From assembly GCA_011037195.1 (NCBI GenBank), contig JAAEAF010001529.1, forward strand, positions 1 through 64,000: 64,000 nucleotides of DNA, in the 5' to 3' direction. Positions within the stretch are counted from its first letter, which is position 1, and each line of letters starts with the position of its first letter. This document shows, in pieces, positions 12,418-25,200 of the stretch. Below the pieces are notes generated by a model. It was not told the DNA's origin, did no database searches, and worked only from the letters and a program-made list of their open reading frames with translations. This DNA comes from Triatoma infestans. Lineage: Eukaryota > Arthropoda > Insecta > Hemiptera > Reduviidae. Made by a program: the position numbers and the translations under genes.

Positions 12418-13929
12418 ATGACACTTCTCCTTCCCCCTTGTCCTGCTTCTTTAAAACAAATACAACATTATTTAAAAGCTGCAGCTGAACATGAAGCAAG
12501 AGATCCTGTGGTTGCCTATTGGTGTAAGTTAACATTTATTGACAAATAATCAGGAATTTTATTTTTAATTAAATCGCTGTCTGAAGGTTTCTTTTACATT
12601 TTTTAGGTAGATTGTACGCTCTCCAAACTGCTTTAAAAATTGACAAAAAGTCTGATGAAGCAAAAGTTTTATTAGTTAAATTAATGGATTGGTTAGAAAC
12701 GGAAAAGAAAGCTCAGTCAAATAATGAAGCAATCACAAATGATATCGCAGCACAAGCTCATGTTGAGAATTATTCTCTTAAACTTTTTATGTGGGCGGAT
12801 GGACAGGATAGAGCCGGAATATTTAATAAGTTTGTAATATAATTATTAGTTTCCCTGAATTGTTCATTTACAGAAAATAATCATTGTATTTAAGCTAGTT
12901 AACAATTTTTTACTATGTTCATATTTCTTTTGATCTTTTTCATTGTATCTAGTTTTGTCTTTAATTTTGAAATTTATATTACAGAAATGTAGTGAAAGCT
13001 TTCTATACTGCCGGAGTATTGATGGATGTTTTAAGTTTATTTGGTGAACAAAGTGAAGATATTGTAGCTAATTGTAAGTACGCTAAATGGAAAGCGGCTT
13101 ATATACATAATTGTCTGAAAAATGGAGAAACTCCTATTCCAGGACCTGTAAGTGAAAATACGGAGGATAATGAAGGAGCATCTGCATCAGGTTTTGTTCC
13201 AGGTAAATCATATTTATATGAACTTTATTCTATATGGATTTATATGTCTTTCTAAGCTACATTTGTTTTACTAGACATCCACTATAAAAATTACTTTGTT
13301 CAAGTTTTAAGTTATTTTTGGAAATGAAAATTACTCTATGAATACAACTTTTAAGTCCTATTTTATTACTTTTGTTGCTTATTTTAAACGTATTTAGGTT
13401 AGTTGTTTTACAAAGAATATATAATTAAATATTGACAGTATAGATAAACATAATTATAAATTAAAATTGTATGTTTAAGGGTCTAACTTTAATGATGCTA
13501 ATGGAAGTATGATGCATGATCCAAAAACACCAAATCAGCCGCCTTCAAATGTCATTGGATTTGCAAATTTTCCAACTGATCCTCCTGCTGCTACAGAAAT
13601 TGCCGAGCCCACCGAAGAAAATGATAACAAGCCATATACACCCAATCCCGGCACTGTTACATCTTCAAATGAAGGTTTAATCGCTCCAGGTATTTATTGA
13701 CATAGATTTTAATTAATTATTGTAGAAATTTTTTATTTCTTCAACATATTTGTGAACTATTAATTATAATCTTACAGTTACTGGTGTAAGGCTAGATCCA
13801 TCACAAATTACCAAAGCACAAAAATACTGTAAATTCGCTGCAAGTGCTTTAAATTATGATGATGTTGGTGATGCAATAAACCATCTTCAAAAAGCCTTAA
13901 GGCTCTTAGAGACTGGCCAAGAAAGCTGA
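12418..13929 (+). CDS. VTA1: Vacuolar protein sorting-associated protein VTA1
   Basis: VTA1 (LIP5) binds the AAA ATPase Vps4 and ESCRT-III subunits and stimulates disassembly of ESCRT-III during multivesicular body sorting, cytokinesis and membrane repair. Five exons join in phase: 12418-12523, 12607-12829, 12985-13202, 13480-13689 and 13778-13929 (909 bases, 302 aa plus stop; human is 307). The start ATG precedes LLPPCPASLKQIQHYLKAA, aligning with the human N-terminus. The paired MIT-like helices cover about residues 1-160, with RDPVVAYWCRLYALQTALKI, then NEAITNDIA, DRAGIFNKNVVKAFYTAG and YIHNCLKNGETPIPGP. A low-complexity linker rich in Pro, Asn and Glu follows. The C-terminal Vps4-binding VSL domain reads ITKAQKYCKFAASALNYDDV then LQKALRLLETGQES. 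Introns are 83-277 bases. AATAAA at 14114-14119 is a plausible polyadenylation signal. Identification is firm. Confidence 0.96.
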
Positions 13930-14113
13930 ATTATAAAGATGACAAAATTCTGTTTTGAGCTGCAAAGTAAATTAAGATGATATTAACGTCTTCTTTTGTT
14001 TTAATTTTAATACTAAATGCTTTTTAAGTAAAACAGTTAAGGAATATAATTTTTTTTTCATTGCTTTAATTTGTCTATTATTTAAACGTATTGTGTAAAT
14101 TATTGTATGTAAA

Positions 14114-14119
14114 AATAAA
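14114..14119 (+). terminator. Likely VTA1 polyadenylation signal
   Basis: AATAAA 185 bases after the VTA1 stop codon, the first good match downstream. Confidence 0.5.
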
Positions 14120-14159
14120 TAGAGAAACATTAATAATTAAGCATTAACAAATTATATTT

Positions 14160-15145
14160 TTCATATTACCTGAAATAATTATGGTAATTCTTTAATATAT
14201 AATAGACCAAAACAAATACCTATCCTTATATATATATATATATATCCATGCTAAGCAATAACAACCATCCATAATAAACCAATTACATATGGACATTCAT
14301 ACATACACATCATAAATAGAAATAAAAAATAGAAAAAATACGATATTATAAATAACAATGAAATCAATATTCCTGTATTAATGTCAGTCACTATGGCAGA
14401 GCGTACTATAATATCAGTCTAGACAGTTTCAGATAGCTTATGAATTCAGCTTTATCTAACATCCCATTACCAAAACATTTCATCTAAAACTACTTGAGCG
14501 CACAGTTTGACAGTATAATCTATTGTCGCACTATTACACCAGAACATAGGTATCTACTCTCTTCACATGTAAATTTAATAACTGTCTTCCCATCTTTATT
14601 ATACATTGTATAAACTTACAGCTGATTATCCCTCGAATATAACGAGCTTCGTCTGAATCCCAATTTAATTCCTTATAAAGACTAGATAAATAGAAACTTC
14701 GAATAATACTAAATTATTTTCATTTTGATTGTTATATATTAATTCATTCAGACTTATTTCTCTTTCTTCCGAAACATAATCAATAAATTCAAAATTATTT
14801 AATTGACGAAGCATTCTGGATTCCTTGTACTAAAATAAATTCTTATTTCTTACGTCAAAATTTTTGTTAATCGCCATCGCAGCAGCTTAAAACATTTACA
14901 ATAAAGTCAACGAATGAGGTATATTAATGTAGCAGGAACGTTCCTGTTTTGAGTAAAAGATTAAATTTTGAGTATTTTTCGGAAGCAAGAAAAATATTTT
15001 AAGGAAAAATGTGATTGCTTCTCTATGACTTGAAATCTCAAAAAACCACATACATAGCTGCCTTGCATAACATATACTACTCAAATAGCAGAACTGGCCT
15101 CTTCCATCTTTGTAGATACCGGTATTTCATTATACACACCAAACT
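14160..15145. other. Intergenic, nothing recognised
   Basis: AT-rich, with a short TA microsatellite at about 14227-14244. No gene or named element seen. Confidence 0.4.
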
Positions 15146-15149
15146 TAGC

Positions 15150-15560
15150 TAAATCTCGTCAAAATGTTGTCGGACAGTATAATGTTTAGCGTCACACCTA
15201 AATATTTACACTTAAAAATTTCAGTTGGCTGCCAATTATTTCTACTGTTCATTTTTTGTTAATCTGCCATCTCTACAATTTTAGCTTTAGCAACATTAAA
15301 GGTTCCACATGTCACAATAATTAGCTAGTCTGTTTATCATTCTCTGCAGTATTTAGGGGTGGTCTGCCACCAATACAATGTCATTTGTGTGGCGTAGGCA
15401 TCTAATATTCACACCAGCAATTCGGACATCTCCCTCTAGGTACTCCTGAAGATCATGTATAAATTAGAAAACAGAGTTGGCAGCAAAATAAAACTCTGCT
15501 TTAAAACTATCTGTTAGGCCTCTGAAATTGGTTAATTGGGTTCCTGGGGGAGCAATAACA
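15150..15560 (-). mobile_element. LINE reverse-transcriptase relic
   Basis: The minus strand gives LSPTLFSNLYMIFRSTLEGD, then IAGVNIRCLRHTNDIVLVAD, with stops soon after. This matches the palm region of non-LTR reverse transcriptases, with the catalytic YADD box changed to HTND. Non-functional fragment; clade not certain (RTE or CR1/L2-like). Confidence 0.6.
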
Positions 15561-16730
15561 TAAAGCCTTCCTCTAAAGTAATCCTTCAATACAAATTATC
15601 GTTCTATTACCTATATAACTACATAGTAGTGCTGCAATTCCAAATTTGAAGAAAATTATTAACTAACCGGAAATGCAACAGAATTGATATTTGGGATTTT
15701 CTTTAAACTTGGCATGTAAACTGCACAGATAAAAACGCATCACATTTAGTTGAAATATTTTTTCAGGAAAATTTATATATGAAAGATTCTGTTGTACCTT
15801 CCAGTTAGGTTTATATTTAAACTGCCGCTACAAGCTTTGTCGTTTAAGACATAGAGCTCCCACACAAGTCACACTGCAGGACATGTATAATTGCTATCAC
15901 GTTTTTACTGGCATGCCAAACTAAACGTTTTGCAAAAGTGCAGTTAAAGAAAATTTGTCAATTAAATTGCATTAATTGCTCCAAATGAAAGTCATCAGTG
16001 TGTGAATGACTTTTTGTGTCAAAAACAATATAGTTTTTGACGTAGAATATGTCTTTTTACTTCAATACATGTGGAACCATTTTAGCGCAGAAAGTGTTAC
16101 AAAGCCTGGTAACAGGAGGAGTAGGAGGGGAGTGGTTGACTGAAAACTATAAAAGGAGGTGTTTTCGGATTAGCTGTGGTAATAAATTGTAAATTTATAA
16201 AAATTTCGAATAAACATGTACTCAATAGAACAGGAATTCAAAAATATATAGACAACGTTTAAAGGAAAAGACATTATTATTGTTTGATCTTGATTTAAAG
16301 TTCTATTGATGTCGACATGTTCTAAGCCTTCAACTTTTTCTGTTGTGGTTCCGCTGCCTGCTCATTTTTTTTTTTATTGTAGACATTGATGTGACTATTC
16401 TTTTCAGTTCCTAAAAAGAAGTAACTATGTTTTACCTTCAAAATGCAAGCAGCCTCTATTTCATTTTGGACCTTATTCTCTCGATTGGATTGTTAGCAAT
16501 CCAGTTATTCCAAGATCTGGAGCTCGATTCAGAAAACAATAAGACCTTTAATGGCGAATAATTCCAGTCGAAAATGGAGAATCAACAATGCTGCTAACAA
16601 AAAAAAAGGGCTTATTTAAAATGTTTGTATTTAGTTAAAATGTTGGTGAATGTGGACTTCTTAGAAAACTTTTTTTTTTAACTTATAATAAGATATATCT
16701 AACTTAAAATATATGTCAATATACAAGAGT
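15561..16730. other. Intergenic, eroded repeats
   Basis: Short pieces of the abundant noncoding repeat (for example CCGGAAATGCAACAG near 15667) and AT-rich sequence. Nothing coding is supportable. Confidence 0.35.
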
Positions 16731-16734
16731 AAAT

Positions 16735-16850
16735 GGTTAATGGACTTCAAATTTTGTCCATGATAATGCTTCATTTTGTGGTAATCGACCGCTTTTCCCA
16801 ACATTAAGATGTCTTGATAAACTGTCATAATACAGCCATTGCATAGAGCA
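16735..16850 (-). repeat. Hammerhead-like repeat tail, copy H (decayed)
   Basis: Read on the minus strand, CGGTCGATTACCACAAAATG with AAGCATTATCATGGACAAAA matches the tail of the copies at 24.5-24.7 kb; the stem region is lost. Confidence 0.4.
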
Positions 16851-17154
16851 AAATCAGTTTCCATACAATATTAATGATCTTTCAAAAAAGCAAAGACTTG
16901 AGAAAAAATTTATTGAAGATTTTATGAACAATGACAAAATGCATCTTATATTGTAATCTGCACTCAAAAACAAGAGTACAAACCATTCCTAATATATGTA
17001 TTAACATTTGTGAGCAAATAATTATATTTAAATCCATGTACAATACTTATCTTAAGTATATTGGATTTACAAAGGAAGTAAATATTTTTAAAAATCCAAC
17101 TAAAAAATAAATTATGGTAATACTTATATTTAGGTATCTTTCACATTATATCCA

Positions 17155-17380
17155 GATTTTATTCGATATAGCATGCTTGTTTTTGTTGGTTCTGACTGGT
17201 TTCGGATGCTCATCATCGTCACATTATAGTAATCAAGTTTAACTTAAAGTTGTAACCAATACTACACAAACAAGATTAAATATGGTCAATGAATGAGAAT
17301 CCGAAATCGCTCAGAACCATCAAAAAAAGGAGCGTGTTACGATTAATAAAATCCCAGATTTATCCAGCATTGCAGATCCA
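17155..17380. repeat. Fold-back of two hammerhead-like repeat copies (E and F)
   Basis: A minus-strand copy at about 17225-17156 (GATGATGAGCATCCGAAACC, then AGTCAGAACCAACAAAAAC) faces a diverged plus-strand copy at about 17277-17375 (ATGAGAATCCGAAATCGCTC, then AGAACCATC and ATCCAGCATTGCAGATCCAA). The arms are inverted relative to each other and separated by about 50 bases. Confidence 0.5.
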
Positions 17381-17399
17381 ACCACATGCTCAATCTTAC

Positions 17400-19215
17400 A
17401 TATTAAATATGCACAAGGTAATTTATAATTATTGATGCACATATGTATCTCGAAAAAAATAGATTTTAATGAATATTTTTTTTATAAATTTTGGTAATTC
17501 ATAATTTGGAAGACAGTTATTAGAGCCGTATTCAACAGTGAATAAACTAAAATGAAATTGTATGAACAACAAAGTTTATTTATTCTTTGGATCTGACATA
17601 ACAAATATTTAAATTCAAGTTTCAATTAAAAATCTTAATTAATAAAAAAATTATTATTTTAACAAGAAAAAAAAAGAAGTTTTCCTTACTAATCTATTAA
17701 TCCATTTGTAACGTTGGGTTATTTACAGAAAAATCAAAATATTTGAGTCAAATCAAAATTTTTAAGAGTAGAACTGTGAGTTGCATTAATAAAAGTAAAT
17801 TTTATTTTATTAATTTTTCTCTAAAAAAAATTCAAAATAAAAATGCTTAACCGTAAAAAAACAGCTCTTAGGAACAAATTCCTTGCACTACTCCCATTCG
17901 TCAGATCTTTATTACAATTATATAAATATTTTAAATGTATAAAATGAAATATGAATAAAGTGAAGTTTTCAGTGTTAGCAGTGGCGTTTGAATTTATTAA
18001 ATATGGAAAAGAAAAATATAATAACACGAATTCAGAAATAACAGTTTTATGAAACAGCAGCCCTGCAATAATTGGACAAATTGTAGACACATCAGGTAAG
18101 GTAAATTGCTTTATTATAACTGTCTTGATATGTTTTTTTTTTTAATTATATGTTAATCTTTAAATTTTCAATGTTGATTATTGCATTTTAAATATTAATA
18201 TCGACAACTATTAACCAAAACTGTTCTATCTACGATTTATTTATTTCTTACCAGAAAGAGATTATACAACTAAAATTCGATCAATGTGTTTCAATTACGT
18301 TATAACAATTTCCTATTTTGGACAAACATTGTGGTCTTGGTATAAAATAGATCCTAATCCTAACAAGCAGAATGATCATAAAAATTTTTCTGGGAACGTT
18401 CTTAATTAGGCGCTTAATAACTTTTATATAGGTGTTTTTTTACCTGATAATTTCTACTATATACTTATATAAATAGAATTTTGCCTCCCAGAACGTCGGC
18501 CACATCCAAAAAAAATGCGGAATAAAAAATAGAAGAAATTATAAAAAAATAAAAATATAACTCTACTGCTTTAAGTTATTAATTTTGGTATTTGTTGAGA
18601 TTACTAGGAAACATGAACTTAAGTTGTAAATTTAGATAATATTGTTTTGATCTTGTACACAACTCAGATATTTTTTCTTTTTTTTAAACAAAGTTCTCAA
18701 ATATATAGCTGTTTGTACCAATATAAATTACAGTTCAAATTCTAGATCTTCGGGATGAGGCTTTGTCTATAAGAATGGGTCAATCGACAATACTAGCATA
18801 ACATTTCTGCAGGATGAGAAATACAAATATTTATAGACAGCCTCGCCTCAAATCTTATTTGTCTAACGTTCTATGGATCATGACCGCGGAAGTCTGTAAT
18901 TACAACTTTCAGAAGTTTTATACATGTCAATACTTTGTTTTCTTGCGCTTTGTGTAATATTTTCTATATACTTAAAAAGTCTGTTTAAAAAAAAAAATTA
19001 GTAAAACCTGAAGAGCTAAGTACAAAACTTATTTATACCACTTAAATTCTTATTTTCTGTTACTGCTGGTTTCTAAATAATAAGTCAATCTTAAATAAAT
19101 ACAAGGCATTGGGCCGAATGTATATATATTTTTTTAATTAATTTCTCAATTTAATCAACATTTGTCTTTAATTCGTCAAAAATTTTATAATGAAGATATT
19201 ATTTTTTTTTTTTTA
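17400..19215. other. Intergenic, nothing recognised
   Basis: Very AT-rich; several ATG-started reading frames are short and show no resemblance to known proteins. Confidence 0.4.
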
Positions 19216-19221
19216 ATTTAA

Positions 19222-19425
19222 GACGCGTCAACATCTATTGGCGCTCGGAGTCTTCTCAGTGCACTGCCGGTCTCCGGACAGTGTTTTCTCGTTGCAGACA
19301 ACTCTGTCCATCACTGGACAGTGAGCAGTAGAGACTCCTAGGAAGAAAAAAATCTAAGGGTAGCACAGCTGGACTCGCACGCGGAACCTTCGCGTGGGAG
19401 TCCAGTGATCACAATCCCCTCCCTG
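19222..19425 (-). mobile_element. tRNA-derived SINE, copy 1
   Basis: Minus-oriented member of a five-copy family. The tRNA-like head is at the high-coordinate end (CACGCGAAGGTTCCGCG region), followed by a body with GGACAGTG inverted words and the end CGCCAATAGATGTTGACGCG. It lies 490 bases downstream of the TMEM35A stop, on the same strand. Confidence 0.65.
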
Positions 19426-19914
19426 AAGATATTAATGTGTTTCAAAACAATTGCATACAAACCGATATTTATTATCTTTAGATGATCTCAAATTAAAGTT
19501 ACAATTTGTTAGTGGTTTAATGAAAATGTTAAATTAATTAAAATTTGTTGGATAATGAATATTTCCAAAATGTTTATATCTCAAAGAATGATAGGGAGGA
19601 GAATGAATACTATAATTAGGATTAGATTAAATGAAACAAAAAGCTTACAAGCGCCTTTGTCGGAGCTTAATTAATAAATCTGCTATTCTTCAGCTTCGAT
19701 GTATAGTTTTCACCAAATATTTGTGGATATAATTTGATTTGAAAGAAAATAATAATAAAATCAAAGAATTTACTTACTAGATTGCAATTTCAAGAATAAT
19801 AAAAAATAAAAATATTAAAACAAAACTCCACAATATATGAAAAAGTCTATCAAAAATGTTGACTTTCACATGCCACAAAAATAAATTAATAAATGAAACG
19901 GCTGTTACAATTAT

Positions 19915-22170
19915 TCAGTCTTGTTTTTTCTGCTTAGTATCACCATTACTTGTTATTGCTTCTTGCTTTCTTTTCAACTGCCAATCAATTACCATTCTTC
20001 CAGTTAGCATAAAAAAAAATACCTAAAAAAGAAAATTTAATTAGTGCTTCGAAATTGAACACCTTCCAAGCTTGTTATTCAACCATAATTTCCCTTGACC
20101 GGGTGCTTTGAAAATGTCAAAAACAAAAAATTAAATTTTTTGTTCTGCCCGATCTCGCAGGATGTATAATTGTTCATATAAGATTTGTTAGGGATTAGCA
20201 CATTGGTTATATTTCCTTATATATTTATATATAAATAATATAATTCATAAATATATTCATATATTTTTATATATATCCGTTGTTACATTTCTCGCTACAT
20301 TCTGTCATTTTTATTCCCATCTTTTTTAAATATTGTAACAGCGATAAAAATGCTAGGAAAAAATCTGATGTGAAGCATTCACAAAAATCTCTTTTAATGC
20401 AATTTACATAATTATAACAAATTTTTCTTCAAGCTTAGAATTTTGTATAACATACTCTTCTGATTTCATTATTATATAGTCGGAGAACTTTAACTAAAAT
20501 AAAATGACGTTTGAATAGATCGTGACCCCAAAACTCTCTCAAAACAATTTTCTCGGAAAAAGTTTCAATCAAAAGTAAAAAGCTTATTTATAAGTTTGCA
20601 AAGTTTTTTGGAATCCGTTAGAGTAGTTACAAAGAAAATCGCAGAAAACTGAAAAAAAGTTCAGTGAATCGCACTTCTGGTAATCGATTTCATTCAAAAT
20701 TGCAATTTCGGCTACACATTTATTCTCATTAATTTTAAGATGTTAGAATCGTATATCTTATTACAAAAGCACTTTAGAGGGAACCTAAAGTACCCCTACC
20801 TCAAAAACCCTGCTGAATGAATATTTCCAGAAAAATGTCGTAAATAAGTGTTAGATCTTGCCTGAAGTATTAAAAATTTTTTGAGTCGCTTTTGAGATAA
20901 TCACAAAAGCCTGAAAAATCCATTCAATAAAGTAGTACTTCCGGTTGAACAATTTTGATCAAAACCTCCGATCAAATTGTCGGGCCTCCTGGTAGCCCTA
21001 AAGGAAATATCGGTTTAAACATTCTGTAACTTTCCATTTTTGAGTTATTTTTATGATAACGGATGCTGAAGACGCGGGGCCTAAGCATATATATGGCTAT
21101 TATCTCCTTTAAAAAAAAAAAATTAAGAGAAAGTAAAAAAATCGCTCCGAAGAAGCCTCCTCTAGCCTACCGGACTAAAATACCTTATCTTTAATTTCCA
21201 ACTCCTCAAGCATTCCCTTAAGAGTGGTGCCCTCCCAAATATGTGGAACCTTGTATTATTGAAATGGGAACCTGATCTAGGTACATAGTTTCCCAACCAT
21301 ATTACAAATTAAACTGTACACTTAATATAAGATGGAAAAGTGGAGTTTGGTCAGCTATAGCAAATCTCAAAGCCATATTCTGATATCAAAACCAAAGTCC
21401 GGAATTAATTTTTGTTTTCTAAAGAAAACTCAAATTCGAACAACTTACATGATCCCAATATTTCCTATTGCAAGAATTTGAGAAAGTAAAAATAATATCA
21501 GCACACTGTAGAATTTTATATCAGTGCATATACTTTGATTCTAGAAACAGACAATATATACATCAGTCTCGAATTCACTATTTTTTAGAACTGAAATACA
21601 TTAAAAGTGTAAAATCAATGGCTATGCAAAAATACAGATAATTTTTTTTATATAAGAACAAAAAATTAATATTGCAAATGTATAATTTAGTTGCTAGCTC
21701 ATAAATAATTTTGTAATTTATCAATAATCATAATTTTTTTTTTTTAATTAAATTTCGTAGAGTTTATTTAAGAAAAAAAAAATGGTAATGAATAATTCTT
21801 AAACCTTTAAGCGCAATTTTTTTTAGCTCCTTTTAAAAAGAACAATTTTTATCTCCAAATGAAATGAAATGAACGATTGCTCGAAACAAAATAGAATATT
21901 ACAATCACATATAAACATCAGTATTATAAAATGAAAGAGGGCAAGTCTTTTAAGTTTATAATAAAATTTAATGAGTTTTTAACTATTATTCCAATCAGGA
22001 AAGAGTATCTAGTAATATTTATTACATGAAATTTAGAAATTTTATTTTAATTGGATGATTTCAATAAATTTATATATTGGCAGATAAAACTGGCAGCTTA
22101 ACAACTCAGGCATATGACCTAAAATTATTAATAAAACACTCCTCATTCTTTAGGAATGTTATGTACATAA

Positions 22171-22204
<34 letters not shown>

Positions 22205-25200
22205 TCCAGGTAAAGGTAACATATCATTCTTCAATACAAATCTAGAATAATATTAATATGGTGTAAGGCCAACACTAATAAAATAACCTGATTATACAAG
22301 ATATTTGTTATTTCGTGGATTTTGTGTACAGACAATTTAATATACTAGAAATAAAAATAACATATTCTACCTTAAGGATACAAGGCCAGATACTGCTACT
22401 AAATTATAATAGAACAAAATGTTATATTCTAAATGTGACCCATTTCAGTTTTAACTGAACTTGACATAATTTTTCCTTGGCAAGAAATTTATTATTTTTT
22501 CAACTGATTTATGTTTATATAAAACTTTAAACTATGCCTATATAAACTATAATATAAATAAAACATTTAACTTACCAAAGCAGGCGCTGTCCTTTCAAAT
22601 TTATCATTTACCATATAATGGGAATAAACAGCCATAACCATTAAGAGAAGTAAAGTAATATTAGCACCTTGTTTTACTGCATCTATTCATAACATCAGTA
22701 AATTAGAAACGTACCTAGAAATTACTGTAAAGTGATGCTATAATTTTGGCTGATGGTAAATGTAACAATAATTTTTAAGATTTTTATTTATTTGTGAACT
22801 TAGTTCCTTATTCAATCATTTTATATCATAATAGCTTTTTGTTCTACTGGAAAGGTAAGTTTTGAGAGAAATAACTTGTATTTATCGCTGATTGTAAAGT
22901 GATGCTATAATTTTGGCTGATGGTAAATGTAACAATAATTTTTAAGATTTTTTTTTATTTGTGAACTTAGTTCCTTATTCAATCATTTTATATCATAATA
23001 GCTTTTTGTTCTACTGGAAAGGTAAGTTTTGAGAGAAATAACTTGTATTTATCGCTGAATGAACTGATTATTAATTTAATAGATCAATAAAATAATAGGG
23101 CGCATTTTTTGTTTTCATAAGGAATATTTGAGCTAGAACAAGGTGCAACATCAAATTGTTGCACTGTTTCTGTGATGTGTTGAGAAGAGCTTCAGAAGCC
23201 GGTGAAACCTGATTGGAATAATCTGAATATTCATACTCACATCAAATACAAAGAAAAACACTTTTTTCTGCAAGAACTAATTCTTAATAAAATAGGCTGT
23301 TTTTAAGTATTTTTAATTGAACTTTTTTATCCAGAAATCGAATCAGTCTGCTTTGTCTCAGCATTCCAAAGCATATGGGAAGTTGTTATTTTTACAGTGT
23401 ATGAAAAAGATCCCCTTTCATTCTTGTAACGAATATTAATAAAAAATTTAAAGATCAAACCTTAAATATGAAACTTTTATCGTATATTTTGTTTCTAGGA
23501 TTAAACAATTACTTACATAACATATTTTTCTTACACATATAGACTGTAACTATTTTATAATTCTTTTCACAAACCCAAAATAGCATAATATTTATCCATT
23601 TTCATACCTATTGGTATTAAAGCCATTGCTAAGCCGCAGATAAGCTCTAGACCTCCAATAACTCTTCTGTACCATTTCGCAGGAATTTTAAAATCAAGAG
23701 CTTGCGACAATGGAAATACCTTTGCGTATTTAACATATTCTTTTCTCTGCAAAATGAAAATAAACATTATATTAATAAGAAGAATGAAAAGAACGGTTGA
23801 AAGGATAAAAAGAAACTACTAGCATTTTTTTTTAAAGAATTTGGAGGAGATAAAATGTTCCTCTGGGCTTAAAGTTAATATTTGAACTACAAATTCGGAG
23901 CCGGGCCTCAAACATATTCAGAGTGCCCTTCATCGGACAGTGTGTTGCAAGAGGCTCCTATGGCGAGAAAAACTAAGGTCAGCACTACTGGGATTAAACC
24001 CAGCGTATTGATAATCCAGTGCGCTACCACTGAGCTAGCTAATCTCACATCTTCCAAATTACATTCAGTAAAGGGATTTAGAAAACAAATGATATATCTT
24101 ATAATTATTGTCTTTCAATGGTCAAATTAAACTCTTTTTATTTTACTGTTTGTTGACGTCGGTTATAAGAAATGAAAAGACATTCATTAAGAATAAAACC
24201 AGACCAAGGGTAACAATTAATCAATACAAAATATAATGTAGAAAACTTCACAAATTTTTTGTTCATGTTATATTATTGTACACTTAAAAATGACACTTCA
24301 ATTTAATAGAACATGTATATTTAGCATCAATTTAACATACAAAAAACATGTAAAATAACAGTACATTGTCCAAGCATAACAAAGCTGCCATTACACCAGT
24401 CTTCAGTCACGTCGGGTAAAACCTTAATCGGTAATAGTCCATCTCGATTACCATTGAATATATGTATAACATCAGAGACATTTTCCGTGGTAGCTGCTTC
24501 ATTTTGTGGTCATCGATCGGTTTCGGGCGTTCGCCCATCTTCAGGATGCGTTTTTTAGACAGTGTTACAACTGTCACACATGTTGACAACTGTCACACAA
24601 TGTTGTCACACTGTCTAAAAAACGCATCCTGAAGATGGGCGAACGCCCGAAACCGGTCGATGACCACAAATGAAGCAGGCTACACGGAAAATGTCTCTGA
24701 TGCTTTCCAGCACTGCGGAACCAACCACCACAACAAATATGTATAACAGTTTAAACTTGGACCTTTTACGCAAAGAACGTGTTGAAATCGAAGACATTAA
24801 AATTACAAATAGGGGAAAATTACTGCTAGAACTTCCTCTCAGTGATTTTTCAAATAGAAGTAGTTCTTCAAGTGATATAAGTAATTTTAAGCGTTTTGAA
24901 TAAATATCAAAAAAAGAAAAAAATATTAAATTTTCCTTAATCGATTTTAAATTGATAACCAGGCAGGATGTAAACATTTGAAATTCTGGAATGCTTAATT
25001 TTTGAGTCTTCATATCTACTTACGCACAAAACAAAAACAGGGCAAGAGAAACTAATAGCTAAAAAAATTATTTTCAGAATCAGGGTCCGCTAGCAAAAAC
25101 TCGTTTTCTAATGTCTTATAATCCAAACTTCCTAATATTGCAGGAAAAACGAAAAAGTGTCGTTTTTTAAAGCACTTAATTCAATATGGAACTATTATTT

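Noticed and set aside
22171..22202. Tandem AAT array as a CRISPR-like or regulatory array
   Set aside because: Simple trinucleotide microsatellite in an intron; no spacers.
23990..24050. Possible tRNA gene
   Set aside because: Box A and box B are present, but the 3' half lacks an acceptor-stem match and continues into the shared SINE body; it is a SINE head.
24615..25013. 132-aa minus-strand ORF
   Set aside because: It starts in intron sequence and ends by translating the fold-back arm (HRPVSGVRPSSGCVF); no protein family resemblance.
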